A stretch of DNA of 64,000 nt, taken from assembly GCF_017591425.1 (NCBI RefSeq), contig NW_024467120.1:1612001-1676000 (forward strand), read 5' to 3'. The notes below the pieces were generated by a model. That model had not been told where the DNA came from. It did no database searches and saw only the letters and a program-made list of their open reading frames with translations. The number at the start of each line of letters is the position of its first letter. The stretch's first letter is position 1. Of this stretch, positions 45,060 to 56,225 are shown in pieces. The DNA comes from Ochotona curzoniae. Its lineage: Eukaryota; Chordata; Mammalia; Lagomorpha; Ochotonidae. A program made the translations under genes and the position numbers.

Positions 45060-45300
45060 CGCAGCCAAAGGGAACACAGAGCGTAAACTGGGAGGACAGC
45101 CAGTACCTCGTCTTTTCCTTTCAACCACATAAAACAGCAAGATGAAGCGCTGTCCCCAGCAGTTGTGAGATTATGATAAATATCAGTATTAATAACAATC
45201 GTGACAGTAATAATTACCCATGGCTCCATTTGGATGCAGGTCAAGAAACACTCGGAATCAAATTACGTGTAAGAAAAATGCGTGTTTTGTACTGAGAACC
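45060..45300. promoter_or_regulatory. Candidate conserved AT-rich regulatory block
   Basis: Repeat-free sequence with closely spaced GATAAATATCAGTATTAATA, AACAAT (SOX-type) and AGTAATAATTACCC (homeodomain-type) motifs. I suggest an enhancer-like conserved element from motif density only. Confidence 0.25.
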
Positions 45301-45697
45301 TAAGTGGGAAAAAAAAAAAGCTCCCTGTGACAAGTGCTTCTCCTTCCAGAGGGGAGGGCGACTTTGTCCCCAAGCCCAGGAGCCTGAGGGAGGAGAGTCC
45401 GCTGGTCAGTGAACCCCTCTAGGCAGGGATGCGTGGAGGTGTATGCACTTGTTTCCAGCATGAATCTGTTCTGTTGTTTCTTGTTTTCTGTGGGGCTTGA
45501 TGGGAATAGTAGGGAGCATGTATGGTGTCCTCACACCACACAGGGAGGTGGGCAGGGGTCGGGAAGGGCACCTCTGCCCAAGGGAGAGGATGCTCTGGCT
45601 CCAGTATCCCCAGACTTCACCACAGTCCTTATAATTCCTTCTGTTCCACACAGCCCTGGGCGCCGCCCCAGTTCTAAGCATCGCCAGGACACTTGGA

Positions 45698-45812
45698 ACG
45701 ATTTTTTTTTTTTTAATTTCGCTCCCCCAAATTTGAATTTCGAGAGGGTTCACTCGCCAGGACGCTCTCACGAATGATTTTTTCCCCTCTCCCTCGAATT
45801 TGAACCTAGAGA
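45698..45812. repeat. Diverged direct repeat of about 35-50 bp
   Basis: The pattern 'cgattttttt ... cgctcccccaaatttgaatttcgagag' recurs about 75 bp later as 'tgattttttcccc ... ccctcgaatttgaacctagag'. Both copies end in a shared (T)CGAATTTGAA-like core, suggesting local duplication. Confidence 0.5.
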
Positions 45813-46019
45813 ATGTGTACTTCCTGCAAAACCCCAGGGACCCGCTGATTTCCCCCATTACTGCAAATTGCTGTACGCGGATGCTTTGCATTCGTGATTA
45901 ACATGCAATCAGCGTCACAGACCTGATGAACAGCCTCACCCCGGCGGGTTCCAGCCTCTGCAGCTGCCTTGGGAGGGGAACGAGGAAAACAGAGCCCTTC
46001 CCCCACCGGGTCAGGGGTC

Positions 46020-46320
46020 TCCGGGCTGCAAGGAGTGGGTGGTTTGGGTGGGGGTAAGCGGGGCGGGGTTGCTCCGTGAGTCTCACATGGGGAGTGGTGG
46101 TGGGCGCCCGGCCGTGTGACAGGCCTCTGGAATAATGATGGCCGATTGCTGTCGGATGAGGCAGAGGCCGGGCTGAGCTGGGCCTTCCAGACGACTGAGC
46201 ACAGAGCGTGGCTTCAGGCTGAGTGGCAGGATGATGGGCCCGCGGGTGATGAACAACCCGCAGCACGCGTCAGTCAGCCATCTTCCGCCTCAGGACCCCT
46301 CCTCCTTCGCCCACCTGTGT
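46020..46320. promoter_or_regulatory. GC-rich block with GC box and YY1/ETS composite site
   Basis: The segment is GC-rich with scattered CpGs, though less so than the island at 2.2 kb. It contains GGGGCGGGG (near 46060) and GCCATCTTCCGC (46277-46288), in which a YY1 site and an ETS core overlap. That combination is common in housekeeping core promoters. It may be a weak promoter or a decayed CpG island. No exon was identified. Confidence 0.35.
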
Positions 46321-46695
46321 CAAACCTTGCCTTGCAGTCAACACAGGGGACACAGACGCAACCTCCTCGCAGCATGTGCATACAAAGGCAGCTCCCAGTC
46401 CACGTTCTTTATTCTTGAAGCGGTCTCTCACCTCGTCTCCATGTTCCTTGTACTTGTTTTCCATTTGTTTTTGTTTTTTCCAGTGTCACCATTTTCATTA
46501 GATGCTTGAAGCTTCAGTGCTGCTGAGACATGGAGCAGCCCCTGCTGAAGCAGGAGTGAGTCACTGAGAGGTACAAGACTGAAAACATTGGAGCAGAAGC
46601 ACAGGACACAAGTTCAAGTGGGAAACCTGGGTACCATGAGGGACAAACTGAACTCTCCTCTCATGTACCCTCTATCTACTTCTGTTAAAACCCAA

Positions 46696-47775
46696 GTCAG
46701 GGGCTGGCATGTGGTGCAATGGGTTCAGAGACCCTGCTGTGTGGAACTTGAATGATTTTGATAGTTCTGAGAACCTGTCTGTTTCATTGTTTCACGACCG
46801 AGAAAAACTTTTCAAGTTTTGGTTTGGTCTGTTGGTTGGCAAAGTCCACTTTAGTGCATCTGTAACCCAGGATCATGCTACAAAGCTTGGCCAGGAGGAT
46901 TATCCAACCTGTTCTGCTCTCCATCCTCTGATCAGGCAGTTGACATCCCTGGCTGGCCTACATGAGCTGTCCATCATATCCCTTGATTGCATTTGGACAG
47001 GCTGTTCACTGTACAAGCATCAGAAACTGAGGAGACCCAGTCCCAGTACATGCACTCCCAGGTCAGACTACACATCCTGTGATTTTGCCTGTGGCCAGGG
47101 GTCTGAATGCAGTGATCTAGTCAGGGAATCTCCAAAGAAATCTCACTTGGGGTGACTTCAGACTTGACTCTTGTGTGTACCAGCCAGTGCAGGGTCAGGT
47201 TCATTCTGTCACCAGCACCAGCCAATACACATGCCAATGGATGAAGCTACCTGGTCAGTTCTGCCTGAACCCCATATCTTATGTGAATTGACAGGGGCCG
47301 CAGCCTAGCCCAGCCAGCCTGACACGGAGCTGGTTCTCACACATGCCAGTGGGTGCCGCTATTACTTAGGATGACCCCTAACAACCCCCATCAGGCCCAC
47401 CCCCAGACCAGACTCTGCTGCAGCCTAACTGGGCACAGCCTGTATTGCATCTGGCACTCATGCACACCTCTGGGTACTGTGGTTTAGCTTATCCCAACTC
47501 ACCTTGAGCCCTGGCCCTCATATATGCTAACAGGTGCTATGCCTTGTCCAGCTTGTCCCACCCCCAGGTTTGATTGTTGTGCTTACTTATGTTAGATACA
47601 ACCTATAGGGGAGTGCTCACAGTTCCCCTGCTGGGCCTGTTTCTAGCCCTGGATCATGCCAGGGCTCAGCCTGACATGACTCGCACTCAGTCCTGGCATT
47701 TGCCAGCTGGTGCTGTGGACTAGCTCTATTGGCCTGAACATAAATCAAATATTTCCTGGAATAAAAAAAAAATTA
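46696..47775 (+). mobile_element. Unidentified interspersed repeat with ~58-bp tandem units
   Basis: It starts GGGGCTGGCATGTGGTGCAA, which looks like a C-SINE head, but continues into unrelated sequence. From about 47170 to 47755 degenerate units of about 58 bp recur, each on the theme 'cacatgccagtgggtgccgc ... agcctagcccagc ... ctgaaccc': near 47228, 47282, 47340, 47462, 47520 and 47700. It ends in an A-run at 47761-47772. Tandem units plus an A-tail suggest the promoter part of a LINE (monomer-type 5'UTR) or a composite retroposon. I cannot name the family. Confidence 0.5.
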
Positions 47776-47784
47776 AACCAAAGG

Positions 47785-48600
47785 CTTGGTGTTACCCAAA
47801 GAGGTAGTACTTATATAAAAGACCAAGTAAGCAGATGCTAGAAGAAAGCATTAAGAGCAGACCCATTTATACAAGGTTACTTGATCTGTGCTAAAGTTAA
47901 GACACATGTGAATCAGTGAACACAGTCTATTTCAAAAAGTTCGGAACCAATTAAATATTCACCTGGGGGAAAATCACGATTACTTTTTAAGCTGTATTTA
48001 CAGATTAATTCTAGAAAAATCGCAGGAGAAATGTAAGAGCTCAAGTCTTAAACAGGAGACAAAAAAAAAAAGTGATAAATAATCTAAACACTTGCAAAAA
48101 AGTGAGAGCATCTATCCATAAAATGAGAGACTGAAAAAAATCATGACCGAGAGTAGGGAAAGATACTGGTAATGGATCCACCTGACAAAGGTCTCCCATC
48201 CAGGTCAAAGAAATCTTATTAATCTGCCAGAGAGACAGACAACTCAATCAGGAAATGGGCAAAAATTATGAACAGGCACTGCCACAAGAAGTCCAAGAGA
48301 CTCATGCAAATACAAAGGTGTTAGTCTAATTAGTCTTCAGGGACATGCTAATTTATACCGTAATGCCTCAGCACTATACATCTACCACGATGATCAAAGT
48401 TAAAAAGGCTGATGATCGTGTTGGTAAGGAAGAGCACTGCAATGGAAATTCTCATCCTGTTGGCGTCGTGTCTGTTATATAGTACAATTTATATGGCACT
48501 TGAATCGCTATGTGCCCATATGCAATAATGCCCATTATACACTACCCTTGTCATGCCTTATGACTCAGCAACTCCACCCATGTTTACTGAGGGGCCTGCT
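47785..48600 (+). mobile_element. Ancient L1M, ORF2 C-terminal region
   Basis: Heavily decayed but ordered landmarks: AACTCAATCAGGAAATGGGC, ACAAGAAGTCCAAGAGAC (compare the 'cattttaccaaagaagatatacagatgg' region), TGCTAATTTATACCGTAATG, ATGATCAAAGTTAAAAAGGC, GTTGGTAAGGAAGAGC and CTTATGACTCAGCAACTCCAC. Many indels make it non-coding. Confidence 0.75.
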
Positions 48601-48689
48601 GTCCTTTACCACCTTCCCATTTGCCCCTTTTTTCCTGTCCAGTGATTTCCAGGGCCCAAGAAAACAGCTTTGAGGTAGGAACCCATGTC

Positions 48690-49000
48690 TTCCCTCCTCT
48701 GTGGTCTCAATGTCTCCCAAAAAACTCTTGCTGAAGCTTAAACATCTTGTGAGCTATCAAGAGAGGGGGCCTACTGGAGCCTTTAAGAGACAATCCATCA
48801 AGTCACAAACTCATGGATTAATGGGTCAGTGATCTCACGAGTGGATTTGTTAGAAAAGCCACACCAAGAAGGGTGACTCTGACACATTGGATCTGTGACC
48901 TGAATAAGCCTTTATTTCTCATTAATCACCCAGGTTGGGGTGTACGAGTATAGCAACAGAAAACCAATATCATGCATGTGAGGTGCATGGTTGAGCCTGC
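48690..49000 (+). mobile_element. MaLR/MLT1-type LTR relic
   Basis: GGTCTCAATGTCTCCCAAAA, CTTGCTGAAGCTTAAAC, GGGGGCCTACTGGAGCCTTT, AAGCCTTTATTTCTCATTAA, TCACCCAGGTTGGGG and ATAGCAACAGAAAACCAAT match, in order, the plus-strand plan of MLT1-like solo LTRs (start 'gtgtcccccaaaattc', end 'taaattacccagtct ... atagcagcacaaa'). The match is from memory of the family and is diverged. It is an old non-autonomous LTR with no internal genes. Confidence 0.6.
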
Positions 49001-49018
49001 TGCAGTGGAAGCTATATC

Positions 49019-49384
49019 AGACATGAGAACCTGGGCTTAAAAAATGTGCTGGCTCAGTGTCTAAATCCTCACTTTGCACATGCTGGGATCTCATTTGGAT
49101 GCCGGTTTGTGTCCCAGCTGCCCCACGTCCCATCCAGCTCCCTGCTTGTGGCCAGGGAAAGCAGTAGAGAACAGCCCAAAGCCTTGGGACCCTACACCCA
49201 TGTGGGAGTCCCAGAAGAAGCTCCTGGCTCCTGGCTTCGGATCAGCTCAGCTCCAACCATTGTGACCACTTGAGGAGTGAATCAGGGGATGGAAGATCTT
49301 TCTTTACTTTCTTGTCTCTGTACATCTGCCTTTCCAGTAAAATTAAATAAATGTTTTTTTTTTTTTTTAAAAAAGACATGAGAA
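49019..49384 (+). mobile_element. C-SINE with 11-bp TSD
   Basis: AGACATGAGAA lies at 49019-49029 and 49374-49384. Between them are the head TGTGCTGGCTCAGTGTCTAA, GGATGCCGGTTTGTGTCCC, CCAGCTCCCTGCTTGTGGCC and the tail TTAAATAAATG followed by a T-run. About 13 extra bases lie between the left TSD copy and the SINE head. Confidence 0.93.
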
Positions 49385-50809
49385 ACTTTTGAAGTAAGAG
49401 AAGTTTCAAAAAAGCAGCTAAGCTTGCACATGTTTACACTGATTTTGATGAAGATGGGACAGTCATGGAGACCCAGAGCCTACAACGAGGTTAGTGTCGG
49501 ATGAGGAGCCATGGAGGATTTGGCAGGGCTGTGTGTTCAGAGTCTTCTGGGTCTCTGTGTCTTCAAGGAGAAGGGTGTTCCTTTTTTCTGGATGTGGCAA
49601 GGCTTCTCTCACATAAGGATTGGTCAGAAAATCCTTTCTTCAGAGAAGACCAAGGATGAGATGATGGTGATATTCCTAATTCTGCCATTTTGTTCGATGC
49701 CAAGGGGCCACAATTTGGGCAGTATATTCTGAACCCCATTCATGGCCATTCTTTGCCCAGTGTGCCAAATCCTTGGCCATCTCAAGCTGGAAGCCTTCCT
49801 GGTGGTCAGTTAGTCCTGTATTTCCTCCTATTCTAGGTCTTCCAACAAGGTGAGCAACTCAAAGACATGGGAGCAGGTGCCTCACCCAAGGGTGGGTTGT
49901 GCTTCGCACCTCAGCACTCAAAGGAGAGTTTGCTCATGTTGCTTCCTTCACTCTCTCTTGGACTTTTAACTAATCCTCTGCCACTTGGCTCTCTCTTCAT
50001 AGACCACAGTGTGACCCTGATTCCTTCCATCTTTCAGGCCCCCTCATCAACCTCTTCAAAGCGAAAACAAGTACTCACCGGTTGCTTGTGATGGTTCCCC
50101 TTCTAGTCCTATTGAGCTCCCCATGACACAGGGTCAGTTTGCAATCATTTGGCCACACACAAATCGGAAACCCCAACTGTCAATCCCTCTGATCTCTAGG
50201 CGTTTGTTTTTCTGGTTAGGAAATCTGGAAGTAGATACGGGGTGGTAGTGGCTGAGTCACCAAGCACCAGGTATCTGCATTCCGTCGGTTCCGACATCCA
50301 CGGCTGCTTTCCAGGACCCGTCTTTCATTCTTGCCATTTTATGTTTGTGAAATGGCCATTGCCACACAAAGCATTTTAACATGCATGAAACAGACAAAAG
50401 AAAGAGAGCGCAGAGTTCCCCTGGATCCTCATGGGGGCCCTTTGTCAGAACAATCCCTTTGTCACCCAATCCTGGTCACACTGACACCTGTAGTTTCCAG
50501 GAATGCTCGGGAGACAGCCTCTGATAGCTTGGCATTGCATCTGCATACATACCCAGCCCACAGTGGCAAATGACTGACTGTCATTCAGAATCACAGATAG
50601 AAACAAAGAGGTTGTACGATCCAGCTGCAAGGCTGAATAACCAAGAATGGATTTACCTGTTCAGCTTGTCTTTCTTTAGGGGGAAGATATGTACTTGCCT
50701 AATTTTTTCCCATGCAGCTTTTGAAATGACTGGCTTCTTTTGTGTGTGTGTGTGTGTTTGCAGTCAAATTGAGGTCTTTCCTTTGGTAAATATAACGATT
50801 TCCTAATAA
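49385..50809. other. Unique sequence with a (GT)n run
   Basis: No repeat or exon is recognised apart from the microsatellite at 50741. Confidence 0.3.
50741..50758. repeat. (TG)n microsatellite
   Basis: About nine TG dinucleotides. Confidence 0.85.
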
Positions 50810-51260
50810 AAGTGCCAAATTATGTCATTGACTGGTGGCTTTAGACTCTCCTCCCTGCCACTCATGGAAATCTCGGAGTCAATTCCTCTGTCATTTTAGA
50901 CAGTTTGATGGGGGGTAAAAACACCACGAGCCTCTGCTCAATCAAGCATCTGATTAATACAGGTGCAGTATGCAAATGAGTGACTCTCTAAAAATTGGAG
51001 TCAGACAAAAATTGGCTTACGACGGCTCTGACTGTGTCTATTCGCTTTTTCTAACAACTCTAAACAGCTGTTTCTTCCCCAACCCTACCTGTTAGAGGTG
51101 ACAAGATGTTATTTTTCTAAAACGATTAGGTTTGCCCTCATTTCTCCCTCCAGGCTGCAACACTTTGCTATGGTCTTTGCAGACTGTCTCATAGAGGCAA
51201 AGCACTTATCCAGCAGAGACAAATGTAAGGCCGCAAAATGTTTATAATGGTATTAACTCT
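50810..51260. promoter_or_regulatory. Candidate conserved regulatory block
   Basis: A repeat-free block rich in developmental motifs: an octamer ATGCAAAT within GTATGCAAATGAG (near 50970), a symmetric E-box AACAGCTGTT (near 51064), CTGATTAATAC and ACTCTAATCGG-type homeodomain sites. It ends where a C-SINE begins. An enhancer role is inferred from motif density and lack of repeats; conservation is untested. Confidence 0.35.
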
Positions 51261-51267
51261 AATCGGA

Positions 51268-51530
51268 GGGGGCGGAACTGCAGCCCGACGGTTGAGATGC
51301 CCAAATCTTGTATTAGAGTTTCTAGACTGGATTCCTGGCCTTAGCTCCTGCTAACACAGACCGAATACCTGAGTCCCCTCCTGCCACATAGGAACCCTGA
51401 ATTGAGTTCCTGGTTTCCAGGTTTGGTCCCAGCCTGGTCCTGGCCACTGTGAGCCTCTGCGGAATGAGCCAGTGGAATGAGCTTATGGGTTGTCTCCATC
51501 TCCCTTTCAAATACACATTTTAGAAATCTA
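51268..51530 (+). mobile_element. C-SINE, moderately diverged
   Basis: GGGGGCGGAACTGCAGCCC (head), CTTAGCTCCTGCTAACACAG, CTGAGTCCCCTCCTGCC, GAATGAGCCAGTGGAATGAG and CCTTTCAAATACACATTTTAG. Confidence 0.8.
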
Positions 51531-52191
51531 ATTACAACGCGCGCGCTGTAATAGACACGACATCTCAGCATGAACAACATTCATTCATTATGTATCTAGT
51601 GTCCTGACCTGATTCTTCAGTCATTGCTGGGTGGGTGTTGCCAGTCCTCTTCCGCAGCAAATGTGGTGTGTCAGGATTCTAGATTTGCCTTTCAGTGTGG
51701 TACTACAGGACACGTCGTTTCTGTTTTTATGTCTTTCCATATCCCATGAGTACACATAGACACAGCGTCTTGAAAATTGTTGCTACTTAATGATTCCTTC
51801 AGTCAAAACATTCTATGACCCCGCTCACAGCTTTCAAAACCTCAAAGGTGTGATGCTGTGAAAAGCTGAAGGCTTCAGGAAAACTGGGGCGGGGGAGAAG
51901 ATATGGCTTAGACAACACAGGATGTGCTAATTAAGAGAGAACAGGCAAAGCAGGACCCTGCATGGGGGAGGTTTAGGGGACAGGGATGATGGAAGATGGG
52001 ATAGGATTTTTAAGGTTAGAGTTGGGGACATGGCAACCTGAGCAGTGAGTCAGTGGGCAAGGGAATCAGAAACCTGTCCAGGCTCCCAGAGCAGGCAGGA
52101 GGCAGCAGCATGCTAAGAAAGAACTGCAGACAGGCGCAGCCCACTGCCAACACATACAGTATCCTTTTCTGTTTGTTGTTTGTTTTGTTTT
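51531..52191. other. Unique sequence, nothing recognised
   Basis: It opens with a GCGCGCGC-containing patch (near 51540). No feature is supported. Confidence 0.3.
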
Positions 52192-52352
52192 TCCTTAAAG
52201 AACTACTTATTTATTTGAAAGGCATAGTTATACAGAGTGAAAGACTGGGGCAGAGATAGAGAGTGAAGGGCAGGATGGGAGAGAGAGAGAGATCTAGCAT
52301 CTGCTGGTTCAATCCCCAAATGAGTACAGCAGTCAGAGTTGGTCCAGGCTGA
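52192..52352 (-). mobile_element. C-SINE, partial (tail half)
   Basis: CTTATTTATTTGAAAGGCAT, a GAGAGAGAGAGATC run, ATCTGCTGGTTCAATCCCC. It faces the next, plus-strand copy at a distance of about 85 bp. Confidence 0.8.
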
Positions 52353-52437
52353 GCCTGAAAATCCAGCTTAAAGGAAGCATTCAATTTCTTGTTTTTATTG
52401 TTCCAAAATGTATTTTTGTTTGTATTAAAAAAGGCAT

Positions 52438-52770
52438 TTGGGGGGACAGTGCAGTGACATAGCTAGCTAAGTCTCTGTCTGCAGTGCCAGCATCCCATGT
52501 GGGTGTTGGTTCAAGTCTTGGTGACTCCACTTCCGGTCCAGTTCCCTGCATTAGGCATGGAAAGGCAGTGGAGGCTGGCCCAAATTCTTGGGCCCCTGCA
52601 CCCACATGGGAGGCCTGGAAGATGCTCCTGACTCTTAGATCCATTTGTGGCCATTTGGGGAGTGAACCAGCAGATGGAAGATCAATATCTCTCTCTGTCT
52701 CTGTCTCTCTCTGTCTCTCTCTCACTTTGTCTTTCAAATAAAAATCAATCCTTAAAAAATAAAGAAATAA
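52438..52770 (+). mobile_element. C-SINE, near full length
   Basis: GGGGGGACAGTGCAGTGACA (head), CATCCCATGTGGGTGTTGG, CAGTTCCCTGCATTAGGC, GAACCAGCAGATGGAAGATC, a CTCTGTCT-rich run and TTTCAAATAAAAATCAATCC. Confidence 0.9.
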
Positions 52771-52784
52771 AGTAAAATGAATAA

Positions 52785-53010
52785 AAGTGACATTATTGAA
52801 ATATCATTCATGTACATACAATTCTTCCATTAATCATATAGAATGGATCTTGCTATGTTACATAATTAGTTAAACTGCTAAAATATTTAACATAGAGCTT
52901 TCCCATTTTAACTAATTTTGAATGTAAAATTCAGTGGTATTAATTATATTCCCAACATTGGTCAACTGGCAAGGACATCTATTCCCAAAAGTTTTTTATT
53001 ATCCCCACAG
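52785..53010. mobile_element. Possible ancient L1M-type fragment
   Basis: ATTATTGAAATATCATTCATG, GTAAAATTCAGTGGTATTAA and TATATTCCCAACATTGG resemble a widespread old L1 motif series ('tattgagatataattcacat ... acaattcagtggtttttagta'). Only weak, partial similarity is visible. Confidence 0.45.
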
Positions 53011-53505
53011 CAATGTTAAAGACTCTCAAAGATGTCCTTTTGAACGACCACCCTGACAGTGTCATCCCTTGGCTTTGGGTTGCGGCCACCCGGGACCAAG
53101 CGTACTGTTGTGTGGATGGAGCGTGGCTGGAATCCAGCTCCCATTTCCATGGCCAACACCTGGTATTGCACATACTCACAGACAGTAACACCTAAGTGCT
53201 GGAGCCACACCAAGCCAAGGCTTGCCAACCAGAAGCAGAGATGACTGAGGGCAGGGGTGGAGGACATCCATTGCTGAGCTCTGATTCCAAGCCAGATTCC
53301 TACTACAAAGGCTGGCTTCCTGCTTTCATCCCATGGCTAGGGATCCTCAACGTGGCTTGGAAGTCCCCCGAGTCTATGGCGACTTGGGGATCCCAGAAGC
53401 TGCAGGGAATGTGGGGGGGAGAAGAAAGGGATGCTAATGGAGACAACAAGAGGAGCCAGCTGGGCTAAATGCTCAGAGGGGCACATCCATTCCTAAACCC
53501 TATAT
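53011..53505. other. Unique sequence, nothing recognised
   Basis: Overlapping short open frames on both strands, none credible as an exon. Confidence 0.3.
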
Positions 53506-53920
53506 TCATTCCTTGGGCTTTCAGAACAGAACAACGTAAACTTGGGGCCTTGAACAATGGCCCCAGTGGACAATGGAAATGCTTTGTGTCACAGTGCAGG
53601 AGACTGGACAACAAGGTGTCAGCAAGAAGCACTCTCTAGAAGGCTCTGAGTGGGGAAGGGGATCCTTCCTTGCCTCCACATACTGCTTAGTTTGGGGTTG
53701 CATCACTTGGCCTCTCATCTCCATCCTCATTCTTCCTCTTCTGTCTGTGTCTCTTCTCTGTTCTCTTCTACAGTCACCTGTCACTGAGTTTAGCGCCTAC
53801 TTGGATCATGAATAATGAGTCATCTCATACTGATTCACCACACTGGCAAAGACCCTTTTCCCAAGTTAGGCCTCTTTTACAGGTTCCGAGGTTTAGGACA
53901 CTTACACCCCAGCATCCCTC
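53506..53920 (-). mobile_element. MaLR/MLT1-type LTR relic
   Basis: Reverse-strand order of MLT1 landmarks: TTTCAGAACAGAACAACGTA, GTGCAGGAGACTGGACAACA, AAGGTGTCAGCAAG, then at the other end TCACCACACTGGCAAAGACC, CTTTTCCCAAGTTAGGCC and TTTTACAGGTTCCGAGGTTTA. In a sense-strand LTR these are the 3' and 5' parts. It is old, without internal sequence. Confidence 0.6.
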
Positions 53921-56089
53921 AATGCCTTTGGCTGGTAAGGATGGAGAACGGACCCTTTGCTGTGCCACAAGTGAGGTCCAACTCCCTGTCTGCACTACAT
54001 ACCAAAACAATATGGCAGAAGTGAGACCTGAGACTGGCACCAAGTCTGCCATTTTTTGCAGAAATACCATGGCTTTCACTAGGTCTGAGCCACTAGACAC
54101 AAGCTCCTGTTTTGAAGAGACTGGCTCCTGGGTGTGTCCTTGGACCAGGACCAGAGAGAGATGCTTACTTGCCTGGCCGGTCTTGGTGGTGATGATGGTA
54201 ACGACCAGATGCGCCTCCTGAGGTGTATGCTGGAGGCTGTGACTTTGTGCTGTCACCCCTCACTCACTGAGAGCTGTAGGGCTGGTGAGGAAACACCATT
54301 TCCAATTTCCTTTCCAAAAGTACTTGTGGTCAAGTTTCTGTCTCAGAGAGAGCTCGGGTGCAGCCTGGCCACTGACTGCAGCCCCCATTTGAGACCTGGA
54401 GGTCCCTTACTCTCGGAGCCCAGCAGGATGAGAGTTGGCTACAATGTGTCAAATGGATCCTTCCTGCTTTATCATCCTCTCCTTTCCCCATTGCGCTCTC
54501 CCTCTCTCTGCTCTGGCCACAGCCTTTCTGGCTCAAGACTTTGATTTTGTGTTTAGATCCTTTCATTTTATTCTTGGTCTCCAATCATTGTGGGAATCAC
54601 CTTGATTCTAAAGAGCAGTTTAATTTTCCATGAAGTCACACTCAGACGATCAAAAAGAGAGGACAATGAAATGCACACGAATGCTGAAAGGCTCAAAGAG
54701 TCGGAGGAGAGAGAGAGAGAGAGAAAGCCAGAGCAGAACCTAACAGGGATTGGAGCAAATTGTGTGCGGCTGTTTCTTGGCCTGCCTAAAAGCTCGTGCT
54801 GGGCCTCTGGGCAGGCAGTGGGGACACAGCACTGAGCTGAAATTTGCTGCCCTGTGGTCAGTCTGCATCCTGAGCATGCTGAGCGCAGCCCCAGCCAGCC
54901 CCACAGGCCTTCCCCGATCCACACAGGCCCATGACAGCCTGTGGAAAGCAATAACCCTGTCCAGTGGGACCTCCTGCTTTGCTGCTCCCTGTGCACTCCT
55001 GTAAAAACATCTGGGATTCTAAAGGTTGTGCATGTGTCCAGGGGCAGGTGAAAACAAGGGAGATATTTGATGAATTATGTATCAACAGGGCCTACGTTGT
55101 ATAGCCTGGCCTAGCAAAAATGGATCTATAGCCCTCAATCAATTGTTCAGATACATAAAAGGGAAATTTCTGACTTGGCATTATTCAGGAATCAAGCTGC
55201 ATTTTTGTCGAGAGTGTTGTGCTTGAGAACAAGTTGCACCTCGATTGACTCTCCGGGTGTTTTTGATGTGTCCATCCCCCTGTCCACCATCCTGAGCCAA
55301 AGAACTGCGGTGATCCATACCACCAGGCTCTCTCCCGCCCCTCACATCCAGCTGGTCTCTCAGCGCAGCCCTGTTCCCTCAGTTTCATGTCCCATTCCAC
55401 ATATCTTCACGGCTGCTTTCCTTGTTTCAGAAATGGACTTATGTTTTTCTTTCTCTGATCTTTCCTTAGTTCAATTGGTTTCAGGGGGAAAAAAAAAACA
55501 ACCAAGCACTTGTGGAGATAGTAAACCTGAGATAACTTAAGGCAGTGGGTGCAGGGAAGAGCTGGGCCCAACTCAATACCAACAAGGAGAATAGGAATTT
55601 CAAACTCAGTAAGACCTCCATGGATGGGCATCTGTGGATGGAGAACTACCGAGAGGAAGTGTTGAAGGCAAGGGTTTCTAGTGACTCGATGAGACTGCTG
55701 CTGACCACAAGTCAGGGCCACTAGGAACTAAGGGTGGCTGAACACAAGGCAGGAGATTTTTCCTTAAATCAGCTTAGCAGGACTACTGCTGAAATTGGAT
55801 TCTACGAACACTTCAAAGGGAGTCAAAGGTGGAGTTCAAAGAAAGAAAGGATTCTTGGGGGCTGCCTAAAACTCAATGGGGAGAATCTCCACCAACTTCA
55901 ACCTTTGCGATTTTGCTGGATTTGGCTTTCTTTCAGGAAATCCAACCACAGCCATTGACAGCTGCAGCCTCCATGAGTTCCACAAACGCAGGTGGAGTCT
56001 GAGGAGTCAAATGCTTAAGCATTCGGACCAGGAAGAGTGCACCTGAGCAGGTGTCTCAGATACCGGCCAAGCTATTGCTCTGAGCTTTG
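53921..56089. other. Unique sequence with a short GA run
   Basis: No exon is recognised. A (GA)n run of about 17 bp lies at 54708. Overlapping open frames of about 140 codons on both strands near 53.8-54.9 kb have no domain. Confidence 0.3.
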
Positions 56090-56225
56090 TTGATGGGATG
56101 TTTTATTCACCCATGTACATGGCAGATGCTATTAAGTTTCTGTTATATGCAGGCATCATTCTAGGCCCTGAAGAAACAACCTTGCCACCCCAGAACTTAT
56201 GTTCTATCGACTGGAGTCTTCAAGA
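56090..56225 (+). mobile_element. Possible ancient interspersed repeat fragment
   Basis: TTCTGTTATATGCAGGCATC, ATTCTAGGCCCTGAAGAAAC and CCAGAACTTATGTTCTATCG resemble the old mammalian repeat theme 'ctatgtgccaggcactgttctaggtgctggggat ... ggagcttacattcta'. The family is not assigned. Confidence 0.4.

Larger units (their letters stand above)
44063..46695. other. Unique sequence with candidate regulatory blocks
   Basis: No exon is recognised. Candidate regulatory segments at 45060-45300 and 46020-46320 and a diverged direct repeat at 45698-45812 are listed separately. Confidence 0.3.

Noticed and set aside
48690..49000. Complete endogenous retrovirus
   Set aside because: Only one old LTR-like relic is visible, with no internal genes or paired LTR.
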